Of a DNA stretch of 64,000 bases, positions 1-12,111 are shown piece after piece (within the stretch, counting starts at the first letter, position 1; each line of letters opens with the position of its first letter). Under the pieces are notes generated by a model, which saw nothing but the letters and a program-made list of their open reading frames with translations, had not been told where the DNA came from and searched no databases. The position numbers and the translations under genes were made by a program. Source of the stretch: Ianthella basta (Eukaryota; Porifera; Demospongiae; Verongiida; Ianthellidae); assembly GCA_964019415.1 (NCBI GenBank), contig OZ025869.1, positions 9,663,714-9,727,713 of the forward strand, in the 5' to 3' direction.

Positions 1-73
1 TCCTTCTGTTTCACTACCGAATTTGGTAAGGTGACCCCCAAATGGGGGAGCAAAGCAAAAGAGTCAAGATCTT

Positions 74-3000
74 CTACTGGTCTGGGTTGCAGGAATGGAC
101 TATGAATCCCCCACAACTTTTGAACCACTTCTTACAGGTTGGACACTGTACAGCTCCTTGTTGCTCATGAACTGGTTTGCGTTATTCAGCCACACATTTG
201 TGCCTCTTCATATCACTTTCTCGGCAAAATGTCCTCAAGCATTCTGGGCATTGTACCTAATTGTCAGTTTGTCCTCTGTGTTGCTCTGTGTAGGTGATAT
301 CTACACAAGTCTTTCTGTAGGTATCACGTCACTCTTCCCTTGATGTTGTTGCCTTTGCATACCACGTGTCTTCTGGGATTTGCATGTCCTTCAGATCACT
401 GCGTATCACATCTCTTCAGCGTTTCAGTGGGCCTCCTTGTGGTAGAGGTTCAGGTAGCCAGCTGAACAGACAGACCTTGGGTGTACGTTTGTCAGGCATT
501 CGAGCAAGATGTCCAAGCCATTCCAGACGGCGTTTGGAGACTTTATCTGACACTGTTTCCATGTCTCCCCATTGCTGCCTGATGCTCTGAGATGTAATGT
601 GGTTGTCCCACTGCTGTTGGTTTGTGATGCCTAAGGTACTGTGAATGCATCTATGATGGAAGGAATCTAGCCTCTTCAGGTCCTTTCTCAGTGGTGTCCA
701 ACATTCAGCTCCATAGAGTAGGATGGACAGGATGCAGGCTTGGTACACCTTACGTTTGGTCTCCACCCTCAGATCTCTGTTGTTGAACACTGGTTGACGA
801 AGTGCTCCAAAAGCTCGTGAGGCTTGAGCTATCCTCTTGTCAATGTCTGGCAGCACTCTTCCTGATGATGAAATCACTGAGCCTCAGTACGATAACTCGT
901 TCACACTCTTAACCTGTTTATCTCCTGCTGCAATGGGAGCTTTGTCTTTAGCAGTAGCCTCCCTACCGCTCACCAACAGCTTCGTCTTTGGCACACTGAC
1001 TGTCAATCCAAAGTCACTGGCTACTTCCATGTACTTCTGAATAGCCACCTCAGCACCTTCACTGGTTCTGGCAAGTAGGGCCGCATCGTCTGCAAACTGA
1101 AGCTCAGTAAGTTTGGTTTCTTCTGCATTGCGGGTATACCTCCTAAACAGCTTCTGATCATGCTTGTACTTTAGGCTCACCCCAACTCCATCTGAACTCT
1201 CAACTCCTGCTAGCCAGCGCTCCACAAAGACACATGCATAAAGGTTGAAAAGCACCGGTGCCATGCAGCACCCCTGTCGCGTCCATTGTCAACATCAATT
1301 GGTTCCAAAGTCTGTCCATCCAGCTGTATAGTGGCTTGCATGTCTTGATGGAATGCTTTGATTAGCTGGATGGTTGGATCAGGTATTCCCAACTTGGCAA
1401 GAACCTGCCACAGTGCCTCACGTGGAACCGAGTCATATGCCTTTCTGAGATTGATAAAAAGGAAGAATGTCTTTGACCGGTGCTCCCACAATTTCTCCAC
1501 TAGTTGGCATACGGCAAATATCATGTCTGAGCACCCTCTACCTTTGCAGAAACCGCACTGGGACTCGGGCAGTTCTTCCTCTGCAAGTTGTTGTAGACGG
1601 TCCTGTAGGATCCTGGCTATCACTTAGCCAACCACCTCAAGCAGGGAAATACCCCTCCAATTGTCACAGTTGGACAGGTCTCCTTTCTTAGGGAGGGATC
1701 AGTACCGCATCCGTCCAGTCCTTGGGAACTGACTGCTCTTTCCAGGTTGTGTGCACAAGATCAAGCAGTCGATCCATAAAACCTGGGCTTTGGCAAGCTA
1801 CTTTCAGCATTTCAGGCCGAATCCCTGAGCTTCCCCCAGCTTTCCCATTCTTGAGCTTGCCAACAGCCCCACTAGCTCTTCCATTGATGGTATCTCAGCT
1901 AACTGTGGTCTCATTGGTCGCTGCCTTATCCTGTCCAGCTCTTCATGGTTGAACTGACTCTCAACATTCAGGATGCTAGTGAAATGTTGTCTCCAGCACT
2001 GTTGTTTAACATCCACTGAGGTGCAAGGTTGTCCTTCTTCGTCTTTAATGATACCAGTTCTCTGTGGTATCAGCTCTCAGCAGGCCCGCTGCATGTCACG
2101 TATGGATCGCCACACTTCCTTCCCTCCAAACCTTCGTTGCTGTGCTACATCTGCCTTACTATGGAACCAAGCATTCTTTGCACTCCTCACGGCTTTGTGT
2201 GCATCCTGGCGTGCCTTTACACACTTCTGACGATCACTCACTCTACCACTGCCAAGCCTTTTCGCATACAGTAAGTTGCTTTGTTGAAAAAGTGGCTCCA
2301 GAACGTCTGCACTGTCTCTAAACCAGTCAGGTTGCCGTCGTGCTTCATGACCCAGAGTTTGACTAAGCCTGACTGTGTAGCTGACCACTTCTCTTCCACA
2401 CTGCCCTCATTGACCCATGCTTCTGTTGTCCTTCTGTAAACAAGCTCTCTGTAGAGCTGTCTGCCTGTTTCATCTCTGCCTGTGTGCTGTGAAACGTCAA
2501 ACCTCTTATGCTTCTTAGTCCTGAGATAGTGGTATCCCCCCTTTCCTGCCACCTTTATCTTATGCGGAGGAGTTGGTGGTCGGTGTTGCACTCCGCACCT
2601 CGCTTCACGCATGCATCAAGGCACCTCCTTCTATCTCTTTGCCACATAATGGCAAAATCAATGCAGTGCCATTTCTTCGTCTTGGGTTGTTTCCAGGTCT
2701 GCTTGTGAATGTCTTTTTTTGTAGAACCATGTGTTGCACAAAGATGCCTCATTGATGGATAAGAAATCTAGAAGTTCTCGCCCAGACTCATTCATCTCCC
2801 CCAGTCCATGAGGGCCACGAACACTTGCCCACATATCTCCTTCACCTTGCCTAGAACCAACACGAGCATTGAAGTATCCCATGACAACATAGCACTCACT
2901 TGGTGGTATGGAATTAAGAGCCAGCTGAACTTCATTCTGGAACTTCTCCTTGTCTGCTCTGCTTGCTGAGAATGTTGGTGCATAGCAAGATAGAATATGA

Positions 3001-3360
3001 ATGCGGTCTGATGTGAGCTCCTAGCCTTCCATTGTTTTCCACCTGCCTCCCATGCTTGCACTGCTGGCCCACTGAGTACAACTGCTACTCCCTCTCCCCT
3101 TTGTCTAGTCTCACCAACAGGTGGTGTTGGCCTACCTGCTGCAATTACAATACTCTCCCCAACCTTATACACTGCATCATTAAGCCACTTAGTCTCCTGC
3201 AGAGCAGCAACAGAAATTTTGTACCTCTCCAGTTCTTTCACTACTTGATCTATTCTACGGTCATCAAATTGTCCTGTCTCAGCATACTGTCTTGCTGTCT
3301 CCACTGAACCATCATACTCCAGTAAAGTCCTTACGTTCCATTAGCCCAAGAACCAAGTTG
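74..3360 (-). mobile_element. Degenerate APE-type non-LTR retrotransposon (LINE)
   Basis: Read on the minus strand, the pieces occur in the order of an APE-class LINE ORF2. A 5' endonuclease is at about 3350-2660 (TWNVRTLL-type start, VAALQETKW, RGEGVAVVLSG). Reverse transcriptase follows at about 1950-890, with GFCKGRGCSDMIFAV, INLRKAYDSVPREALW and the catalytic LQFADDAALLA block. A thumb/C-terminal part lies at about 880-416 (LLYGAECWT, RRLEWLGHLARM). Two zinc-finger-like stretches end it at about 260-74: CPECLRTFCRESDMKRHKC, an in-frame TAA, then CPTCKKWFKSCGGF and TAG at 76-74. The reading frame is broken many times and the usual MGDFNAR motif reads MGYFNARVG at about 2880, so one metal-binding Asp is lost. 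The copy is dead. It stops just before the hairpin element that starts at 3399, so its 5' end is probably cut there. Superfamily placement beyond 'APE-type LINE' is inference. Confidence 0.88.
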
Positions 3361-3398
3361 AGCCCTTTCGCCTTGCTCTCTGTGCAGTCTGTGTTTTT

Positions 3399-4487
3399 AG
3401 GGGCTGCCACAGGCAGCCCCTATATTGTTTCTGTTTTGACATTTTGTTGTATGGTTTCATGTTCCACTTCCGGTGGTGTATATGTCGGTATGTTTATATA
3501 ATATGTTAACTGCGGCAGTATAACTGTACTTGCATTTATATAATAATGTATCTACGGATGTATTGAAGATAGAGAATTTATATTGTTGGCCTTTTGCTTT
3601 GCCTTTCTCGCACCGGAAAGACCGAGGGAAGGACTTTGAAGCCGGCTTCCAAATGTCGTTCTGCGCGGAGCATCGGCGTCTTCTGTCTCCGAAAGTTGTA
3701 GAACAGGCAACCACACCACCTCTAGTCTGAAGACATACAGAAAGCAGTGGGATAACACCCAGCAGTTTGGCGACTTGCTTCACACAATGCTTTCAATCAT
3801 GGCCGCCCCGTTGAAGGACTTCGTTCCCTGTCTTAGAAAAGTGACAGGAGCGATGTAGAACTTGGTGAGCTCCACGAATTCTGTACGCAAATGTTTGCTA
3901 ACGGTCTATGGCGTTTAAAGCTTAAGCGCGAACAGTTACCCTTTGAAATTTCCTCCAGATGGTGTGCGTAGTGCGGTCGAGCACTGCCTTCTGCCACAAC
4001 AGAATCCTAGCCGCTGCAATGACTACGGGTGTGCTGTATAGCACTTGCAGGTATCTGTGTGCCCTCCATCAATGTCCGTCTCCTCTCATCCATGTTTATA
4101 CAGAGCAGAGTGCTATAAAACTATATAGTACTATAGAACTATGTGCACGCATGCAACACTGCTATTCTATAGCAGTGTTGCGTATGTGCGTGCGTGCATG
4201 TGTGTAATTGATTGCAACTCTGAGAATGTGCAAAGTGTGTATCAGTTATGTACGTTAATGTAATGTGCCGTTGTGCAAATGTGTGTCAAAATATTTTTGA
4301 CTCTATTCATGTCCACTTTCAATCATTTCTGTTCATTCTTGCCTATGAAGTGTGTTCATAAGTGTGTTGAATTGCACAAAATTAGTTGCAATAGCTACTG
4401 TATATTGATAACACAGCAGCGATCGGAGGGAGCAAGTATTTTGAGTTGGGGTGGCAGCCCCACGAGTTTTTTAACTCGAAATACTTG
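3399..4487 (+). mobile_element. Short non-coding element, hairpin ends, family A copy 1
   Basis: The left end has a perfect 9-bp stem, GGGGCTGCC, loop ACA, GGCAGCCCC (3400-3420), followed by TATATTGTTT and a tract ending TATGGTTTCATGTTCC. The right end (4433-4487) is an outer imperfect stem, CAAGTATTTTGAGTT against AACTCGAAATACTTG. It encloses GGGGTGGCAGCCCC and then the hairpin CGAGTTTTTTAACTCG. The GGCAGCCCC half of the left stem recurs in the right end. No convincing coding sequence lies inside. The left 270 bp resemble 13457-13690. The layout recalls Helitron2/Helentron non-autonomous elements; that assignment is inference. Confidence 0.6.
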
Positions 4488-4959
4488 TTCCGGGAGTGCT
4501 GCAAGTTCTCCATGGATTGATACGCAGGGGAAGGTCCAGGTGACGCCATCGAGCTCACGAACCTTGTAGGCTAGTGCAGTTAGTCAATGAGGCTGTGCAC
4601 TCAGCATGGATTAGTATTTAAAGACACTGCTGTCCTATTAGAAGGCTGGACAGTTAGTGTGACATTCATTGTGACATCACGTAAGCATCACCTCCAAGAG
4701 CAAGATAGGAAGCACCCTCAAAACCCTACATGCCCAAGGACACATAGAAGCACAACTGCTGTACTGATTAGAAATACTGTACCATGGTAAGCGCACGTAG
4801 TGTGCACCTACCTGCAGGCTACGTGTGGGTGCGCGCGGGTACACGCAAATTTAGCACAAAGATGTCGTCACAATGGTGTAAAATGGCTGCTGATATACAC
4901 GTAAACAAAATAAACAAAGTGTGAAATCCCACCTTATATCGAACGAAAGTGAGAGAACT

Positions 4960-5980
4960 ATGTCGAGTCATCTATCATCCTATCTGAGGGAACGAATCGT
5001 TGCTTTGTGGGAAGAAGGGAAGAAAGCTTCGGAAATTGTGACGACTTTGGAATCCGAAGGGAAAAGAACTTTGCATGCTACTGTCCGGAGATGGGTGTTT
5101 CGCTGGAGAACCAATCGTGGTTTGAGGGATAGACATTGTTCTGGACGACTATCGAAGATCACCGCTGAAATAGGCGCTTTTGTGGAGGCAAAACTACAAG
5201 AAGACGATGAAATAACCTCTGTGGAACTGCAGAGGTTAATATCCAGGAAGTTCTCTATCAACATTAGTGCACCCACTATTCGAAGACATATAAGGATGCA
5301 CCTGAAGTGAGTAGTTGTACGCACAAGGTTTGGCCCAACGATTTCAGATAAAAACAAGGCCAAAAGAAGTACATTTGCTCAGATGTGCCTGGACACAGAA
5401 GATTCATTTGATAATGTCATCTGGACAGATGAAAGTTCAGTGCAACTGACACGCCACAGCCAGACGATGAGAGTGAAGATGGGGAAAGAGTGTGTACTGA
5501 AGCCTGCTGCAAAACATGCTGTCAAGGTGCATGTGTGGGCTGGAATATCAAAGAGAGGTGCCACAAATATGTGTTTTTGATCAGATAATGGATGGTGGAT
5601 TGTACACTCAAATTTTGGACCAGTATCTGTTGCCGTTTCGGGAGAAACATTTTCCTGGCACAGAATATTGTTTTATGCAAGACAACGATCCCAAACACAC
5701 CAGTCGCATTGCCAAAGATTATTACCAGGAAAAAGGCATCAGTTGGTGGCCAACACCTGCCAGCAGTGCGGATTTCAATCCCATTGAATGTGTTTGGAGA
5801 GAACTAAAGCACTTCATTGCCCGGCATGTGAAGCCCTTGAACAAGAAGGAACTCGTTGATGAAATTTGCTTGTTCTGGAAAGAGAGGATGTCACCGGCTA
5901 AATGTATCAAGTACATCAATCACACTCACACTGTCTCGCCAAAAATTGTGGCAAAAGAGAGAGGCATTACAGGAGAATGA
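4960..5980 (+). pseudogene. Tc1-like transposase, DD34E, inactivated
   Basis: The start ATG at 4960 precedes a helix-turn-helix region (RERIVALWEEGKKASEIV). The catalytic core follows. The first Asp is in VIWTDESS (codon at 5428), the second in MQDNDPKHT (5681), and the Glu in FNPIECVWRELK (5786). Exactly 34 residues separate the second Asp from the Glu, so this is DD34E, the Tc1 signature. The family cuts and pastes DNA at TA sites. Two lesions inactivate the copy: an in-frame TGA at 5308-5310, and a one-base frameshift around the T run at 5574-5578. The catalytic residues themselves are intact. I could not find convincing terminal inverted repeats, so the element borders are not given. Confidence 0.93.
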
Positions 5981-6324
5981 CATTATAACTCTTTATTATT
6001 CAGGTCGATTTTATTCAAGCCACAATGACATATGTACCTATATATATATATACTGTGTTTATGCATGTGCATGCCTGAATACCATAAAGAACAAAAGTAA
6101 TACAGTTACCCAAATGAAATAAATAAATAATAATATATAAGCTGCTAAATTCTTCCTACAGTAGATCTGCACTAAAACATGCATGCAAAATTGGGGCACA
6201 GTCTCCTGTGCTCACATGCAAGTCATAGTAAAATGTAATTAAGAATTGAAATCATTTAAATCAAATTGATTGTCCTTGATTGTGCTCAATCGTCGATTTT
6301 ATCTGTAAAATGTTTGACTATAAC

Positions 6325-6760
6325 AGACTTACAATACAATAAGTAGTATATAATTATGACAAAGATACAATATGTCGTATGTACGTATTTATATGAGATA
6401 CAATAAGTAGTATAGCAATATGTCATATGTACGTACTTATATAAGATTAACCAGTAAGCCCGTCTTTGGCGGGCTCACCCACTATGGCGAAGGAGTGATA
6501 ATTAAAAATGGTGTCCCTTTGCAAATGTTAACTCCTGAAAATGGTAAGATGGTTGATTACAATGTGCGGAATATAAGCCCAGGTGTGTTCTTCATATTCC
6601 CTGAGAGTTTGGCTACGCTCTGTGCAGTAGTTTTTGCCTGATTCGTGAACATCCAAATGAACAAAGATACAATAAGTAGTATAACAAAGATACAATATGT
6701 TGTATGTACGTATTTATATAAGATACAATAAGTAGTATAGAAAAAGATACAATAAGTCGT
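6325..6760. repeat. AT-rich short direct repeats around a 220-bp spacer
   Basis: The phrase GATACAATAAGTAGTATA and the related GATACAATATGTCGTATG, followed by TACGTATTTATAT, recur on both sides (6330-6445 and 6660-6765). Between them lies a unique stretch of about 220 bp containing a small hairpin, CCCGTCTTTGGCGGG, near 6460. No gene is visible. It could be the two ends of a small insertion or a degenerate tandem array. Confidence 0.6.
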
Positions 6761-6799
6761 ATGACATGCATAGTAATGAGTGTTTATTTAGTTTACAGT

Positions 6800-7743
6800 T
6801 TAAAGTTGGTAAAACACAGTTCTTCTTGTGTACCTGCTGAGTTGGCGACAACTGCTGTCGACAGATTGCCTGTACTCTCTCCACACTACCTTCTCAGTCT
6901 GGCCTGGCCTTACAGGGTAAATAGAGTAGACAGCATTTTTGACTGCTGCCATTCGCTTTGGTGAAAGCTGCCTTTTCCCAATCCCTGCACAATTGGATGT
7001 GGCTCTTTCAAACTTTGTGAAACACTTTTTCACCAATTGTACTGCCAGATTGTTCTCAGAATTAGCAGCTTTGTAACATTCAGCAATCACATCCTGTCTG
7101 ATCTTCAGTGGCGATGACGAGCCATCCTCAAAGACTGCTCCATAATCAATGGTATCATCTTCATGTGGTCTGAGCTCAGTCTGATGGAATGATGACTGTG
7201 ACTCATGTGGGGTGTGTTGATGCAGTGGGTGCTGAAATGGTCCAGGTGGGTAAGATGAGTAAGGTGTGCTGGGGTGCACTGGCTCAGGTGGGTAGGACGT
7301 GTGAGGGGTGTTTGGGGTGCACTGGCCCAGGTGGGTAGGACGTGTGAGGGGTGTGTGGGTGCACTGGCCCAGGTGGGTAGGATGTGTGAGGGGTGTTGGG
7401 GTGCATTGGCCCAGGTGGGTAGGACGTGTGAGGGGTGTTTGGGTGCGCTGGCCGAGGTGGGTAGGATGAGTAAGGTGTGTGGGGGTGCACTGGCCAAGGT
7501 GGGTAGGCTGAGTAAGGTGTGTTGGGGTGCATTGGCCCAGGTGGGTAGGACGTGTGAGGGGTGTGTGAGTGCATTGGCCCAGGTGGGTAGGACGTGTGAG
7601 GGGTGTGTGAGTGCACTGGCCCAGGTGGGTAGGACGTGTGAGGGGTGTGTGGGTGCACTGGCCCAGGTTGGGTAGGACATGTGAGGGGTGTGTGGGTGCA
7701 CTGGCCCAGGTGGGTAGGACATGTGAGGGGTGTGTGGGTGCAC
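6800..7743 (-). pseudogene. BEN-domain-like protein, C-terminal exon with repeat-coding region
   Basis: On the minus strand, the last about 110 codons before the stop at 6800 read like the C-terminal half of a BEN domain: an AECYKAANSENNLAVQLVKK helix, then CFTKFERATSNCAG, KRQLSPKRMAAVK and a final helix with VVWREYRQSV. BEN domains bind DNA or chromatin proteins. Upstream, a 42-bp minisatellite (about 7745-7284) encodes a 14-residue Pro/His unit of the type HPHTPHTSYPPGPV. Single-base length changes in some units (near 7302 and 7666) shift the frame, so the coding sequence is not continuous here. It may be a pseudogene, a polymorphic allele or a base-call error. No upstream exon was found; the next sequence is a Penelope-like fragment on the other strand. 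Confidence 0.55.
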
Positions 7744-7745
7744 TG
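7284..7745. repeat. 42-bp minisatellite, about 11 units
   Basis: Plus-strand units have the form GTGGGTAGGACGTGTGAGG followed by GGTGTKTGGGTGCACTGGCCCAG. They differ by point changes (some carry GATGAGTAAGG), and a few have one extra or one missing base. In the minus frame each unit adds 14 residues rich in Pro, His and Tyr. Confidence 0.9.
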
Positions 7746-7819
7746 GCCGTGCTAATAACTGCGTTTGATGTGAGTTTTCATGGTACAGTATTTCTAATCA
7801 CTACTGTATGTGATTTCCT

Positions 7820-8640
7820 AACACCCCGCTACTCAACTCCTCCACAGATGTATGGCCTACCCAAAATTCACAAAGAATGTACCCCCATGCGACCCATTGT
7901 GTCAACCATCAAGTCACTAGCCTACAAGCTCGCCAAAGAACTGACACGCATCCTCACCCCACTAGCTGGGCACACTGCATACATATTCATGAACTCCACC
8001 ACAATTGTGAGCAGGATACAAGACATACAGATGACACCAGAAGACAGACTTGTCAGCTTCGGTGTCAAGAGCCTCTTCACGGAAGTCCCAGTTGAAGCTG
8101 CACTAAAAGTGATCGAAGAAAAGCTGACCAATGATCAGTCCCTGGCAGAGAGAACCAGCATCCCAACTGACAACCTTGTTGAACTGACAAGCCTCTGCCT
8201 CAGGACCACCTACTTTCAGCTAGGAGAGGAGTTCTACAAGCAACTGGACGGAGCAGCGATGGGTTCACCCTTGTCCCCAGTGATTGCCAACCTGTACTTG
8301 GAGCACCTGGAGGAGACAGCTCTACAATCAGCACCTCTCAAACCTAACCTATGGGTTAGGTATGTGGACGACACGTTTGTCAACTGGCCCCATGGACCAG
8401 AGGAACTCAGGTCATTCCACCAACTCCTTAATGCACAGCACCCTAAGGATCCAGTTCACGGTTGAGGAGGAGAAGGAGGACAGGCTTCCTTTCCTGGATG
8501 TCATGGTCACCAAGGAAGGGGAGAAGCTGGTGACACTCAGTTTACCGCAAGCCTACCCACACGGAGAGGTACATCCCCCACCACTCCCACCACCATCCAA
8601 GAACCACAACTGGAGTCCTATGATGCATGAAGCACAGGGT
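7820..8640 (+). pseudogene. Penelope-like element reverse transcriptase fragment
   Basis: The protein reads YGLPKIHK, then RPIVSTIKSLAYKLAKEL, LVSFGVKSLFTEVPV, GAAMGSPLSPVIANLYLEHLE and WVRYVDDTFV. This motif order is typical of Penelope-like RTs; YVDD holds the catalytic Asp pair at about 8367-8372, and SFGVKSLF replaces the usual SFDVKSLF, losing a core Asp. A frameshift near 8455 moves the next block (EDRLPFLDVMVTKEGEKL) into another frame. Homology then fades by about 8640. No GIY-YIG endonuclease follows, so this is truncated at both ends and inactive. The left end abuts the coding minisatellite. Confidence 0.88.
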
Positions 8641-8659
8641 ACACAACATTTGCGTTTTG

Positions 8660-9666
8660 TCGTCTCTCAATTGAATGAAATGCGTTCCAGAACATGTATT
8701 AATAGAATGATACTAATAAAAAGCTTAACTAAAGATTCTTCTGTGAGATGAAGCTCCAATTATCTCAGACAGATATTGTAAAATGGCTGCGCTCGACACT
8801 CTTTGCTTAATAAGCTCACAATAATCTTTCTTCATATTTTGTGTTTCTTCATGAAGCGAAACTGACATCTCAATTTCAGGTGAATTGTCTGAAAGTTAGA
8901 ATCATAAGACACCACAAAGAATGTGGTAGAGGCTGTTGGGGAAATGGCATGCCATCCTTCTTTCGCACTTCGAATACAAAGCAAAAAATGCAGCGCTAGA
9001 GAACTTCCGCATTCGTAGTAAGAATATCTGGGACTTTGTCTGTTTTGCTACTCCTCTAGTCACTCCATTCTTGCCATGTAGCAATGCACCACGTTGTATG
9101 TTTCTGTGCTGCTGCAGGGATGGCAGCTTGCTTTGCTTTTTCTACATATGTGTCCCGTAATCGTTGCCCCAACCTGGAAGAGCTACTGTGAACGCTTCAA
9201 GTGACTTTGCTTCCATTTGGGATCTGTTTCTACCAATGCTTGTTGCTATATAGAAACAAAGAACCAATGGTTTTAGCATTGACGTGGTTTAAAGTAGCAT
9301 AGGATATGCCTGTGCTATGATTATTTCATTTCTATAGCAATACAGTGGTTGCTATCATAGTCTAAACAGCTGTTGGTGTCTACGGGATTTAGAACACCTT
9401 GGAAATCTTGTGCTTTGCACACAGGCATCTATAAGAATTGATTTCTGCGGTGTTCGAAATCCTGTAGGCACCTCGTATCTTGGTCTAACCTATGTTTGCA
9501 CTGTATTAACTGTGAATTGCTTTAGTGCTCAGCGTCTAGGAGAATGGCGGTACAACACAAGAGAGAAGAAGGCCTCGGCTTCTGTAACAAGAATAGTGTA
9601 ATAGTAGTAGCTGTATTTTGAGTTTTGGGGTGCAGGCGCCTCACATGTATTTAAACTCTGAATACC
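8660..9666 (+). mobile_element. Right part of a family A hairpin element (5'-truncated)
   Basis: Positions about 8690-8850 align with 20950-21120, sharing the phrases GATACTAATAAAAAGC, AGCTCCAATTATC and ATTGTAAAATGGC. The right end (9611-9666) has the family A plan in decayed form: TGTATTTTGAGTT, then GGGGTGCAGGCGCC, a weak hairpin and CTCTGAATACC. No left end is present before 8660. The stretch holds no recognisable gene. Confidence 0.5.
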
Positions 9667-9742
9667 AGTTTCAATCAAATACCTTTTGGCCTGAAATATC
9701 AGTGTAACTGAGAATATTCATTTATTGTTTATCTGTATGCAG

Positions 9743-12084
9743 GGTTTACTGAAAAGGATTGCCTGGAGCTGTACCAGAAAGCAATCGCCAAGGAGCTTAC
9801 CATCAACCTTCATGTTGCCAAAGCTATGACTATTGGCTCTCCTCGAGTTGGCAAGACCTGGTTACGATACCTTCTCCTGCGCCTGCCACCGCCTTCAGTC
9901 AGTGCAAGTACAACTATGATGGAAACACCAACAACAATTGGCGTTCTTTCCTCATCTGAACCAGATGTAGACAGAGATCTAGCTCAGAGATGCGGTGAAA
10001 AGGGACGTGTCAAAACTGACTTGTTTCACCTTACTTCTGAAAGAGGCAAAGACAAATGGGTTGTTGTGAATGAAGCCAGTAGTTTGCATGGCTTGCTGAG
10101 TTTATTAAAAGAGGACTTTAATGTACACAGTCGTGCTACATTAGGGCTAGGGGTAACGAGTAGCAGAGAGATCTACGAAAGGATGGCATTTAATGACATG
10201 CAGATCACCTCACCGGCAATTGTTCCCACGATTCCTCCAGCTCCTGATATAAAGAATACAATACAGCTAGTCTCAGATGAAAGGGCACTCGGCATGCAGA
10301 AAAACTTACAGGAAGATGCTCCTTTGGTTGTTCAAGATTACCCAAACCCTGTACCACAAGATGGTACCGCCATAGCACAGCAGATTCTTCAGTTCTTGGA
10401 GCACTCTGATGTGCAAGACATTACTCTGCGTGATGCAAAGCTCTTACTCTTTATGGACTGTGGAGGGCAGCTGGCATACCATGATATTCTCCCCCTCTTC
10501 ATCAGTAGTCCGTCAATTTACCTGCACGTGTTTAACCTTGCAGAAGACTTAAATGAATGCCCTACAGACAGAATTCAGGATAAGGAAAGGGAATTTTACT
10601 ACAAAGCAAGATCCCCAGTTACTACTGCTCAAATGATTTGTCGTTCAATGATGACGATCAAGTCTGTATCTTGTAAGAATGCTAACCTTCCTGAAGATAT
10701 CATGACTTCGCCTTTTGAGCCTATTGTCATGCTGGTAGGTACACACCTTGATGTAGTAGAAAAGAAGTGCAAAGAAAGTGCACAGACAGAGAAGAGACTT
10801 AAGGAAGTAAATGATACACTTTCGGAAACGCTGACTTCAAAAACTCATGGTTTGGAAGAGATGATACAGAGAATTCGTACACCTCCTCTACCATCCATGT
10901 TCTTTCCTGTTAACAATATGCTCTATGCTGAGGAAAGTGAGGGTCAGTGTTCAGAGCTTGGTGTGCTTGCCATTGACTGCCTTAGAAAAAAAGTGAGTGA
11001 TTTAATTTCTCGTGTGGAAGTGAAAGTCCCTGTGAAATGGTATGTGTTTCAACTGTTAGAGACGAGCCAGGCAAGGAAGGGGAGCAAGCCTGTGTATAGG
11101 TACAGTGAGCTGTACCAGTCCTGCTGTGAATTGCTGGCTGTTGGTGATCTCGGAGAATTTCACACCATGGTCACCTACTTCAATGCTTTGGGTCTCTTTG
11201 TTCATCTGTGTGGAGAAGATGTTAGGCACACAGAGGACAGTGACTGTTTTATTTTTACTATTCCTACATACCTCTCTGAAATCATTTCTAAGCTATATCA
11301 AGTCCAATTTCTGGAAGAGGATAGGTGTGGGGGTGGCCTAATAAGTCTCAAACAACAAGGAATACTGACTATTAAATCACTTCAAGATCTGCACGTGCTT
11401 GAACATCACCTTCAGCATAAGGACTTAATGGAAATTTTAGTCCAGCTTTTCATTGGAGCGGAAATTTTGGACACTGGAATTGGAGACAAAGGCATGGTGC
11501 TTTTTATACCATCGGTGCTGATGCAGCCAGCTGGAGGTCATTCAGGTGCACTTAATTCAGCTCTGCGAGAATCTCAGCTACACTTCGTTCTTACATTCAA
11601 GGACTTATCATTTATACCATGTGGTGTATTTGCTGGAGTAATCACCCGTCTGCAATCCACAAAGGCGTGGGAGATATGTCGGGAGCGCCTTTATCGTTTT
11701 CACATGCGTTTTGCTGTAGGAGTACAAGATTTTGTTAGCCTCTTTGACTGTGCCACCCACATCATTGTAGTGATGGAAGTCAAAGATGAGCTAAAAGCAC
11801 AGGTGTACCGGGACACCATTCTGAATGCAGCTGCAGATTCAAATTGCTTCCTTTACCATGGTAAGACTGGCAAGGTTCTTCAAAGTGCATCATCCCGGAG
11901 CTGCTGCAACAATGCATTGCTAGTTCTTGGACTAATATGCTATGCTTGTGCGTCTGAAGCTAACCACATTGCAGTGCTACATGTGGAAAATAGTATTCCG
12001 ATGACAGTTCGCTGCCAGAAGACAAAAGCTGTAGTTGTTCTTGATGCCAAGCAACAATTGCTGTTTCAGAACATAAAGCATCAT
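9743..12084 (+). CDS. ROCO-type GTPase: large Roc-COR-like exon
   Basis: One open exon of 2,342 bp, entered after a good acceptor (TTTATCTGTATGCAG at 9728-9742, phase 1) and left at GTAAGT (12085). Counting from the internal Met at 9826, the P-loop is GSPRVGKT (residues 4-11), the Walker B/G3 motif is MDCGGQ (near 210) and the G4-like motif is MLVGTHLD (near 302). The gap of about 200 residues between P-loop and G3 is far longer than in a standard Roc domain. It includes STTMMETPTTIGVL, which may hold the switch I Thr. After the GTPase come a COR-A-like winged-helix stretch (VPVKWYVFQLLETSQ onward, about 405-570) and a COR-B-like stretch (FIPCGVFAGVITRLQ onward, about 600-750). ROCO proteins act as GTP-regulated signalling scaffolds. 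Upstream exons are not visible, since repeats fill 7.8-9.67 kb. Downstream exons were not identified. Family assignment is good; pathway role is unknown. Confidence 0.78.
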
Positions 12085-12111
12085 GTAAGTTTAGGTAGGA
12101 AGGGAGCTTAG

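Noticed and set aside
5981-6122. Search for Tc1 terminal inverted repeats beside the transposase
   Set aside because: No convincing inverted pair was seen between 4500-4950 and 5980-6320, so no borders are claimed.
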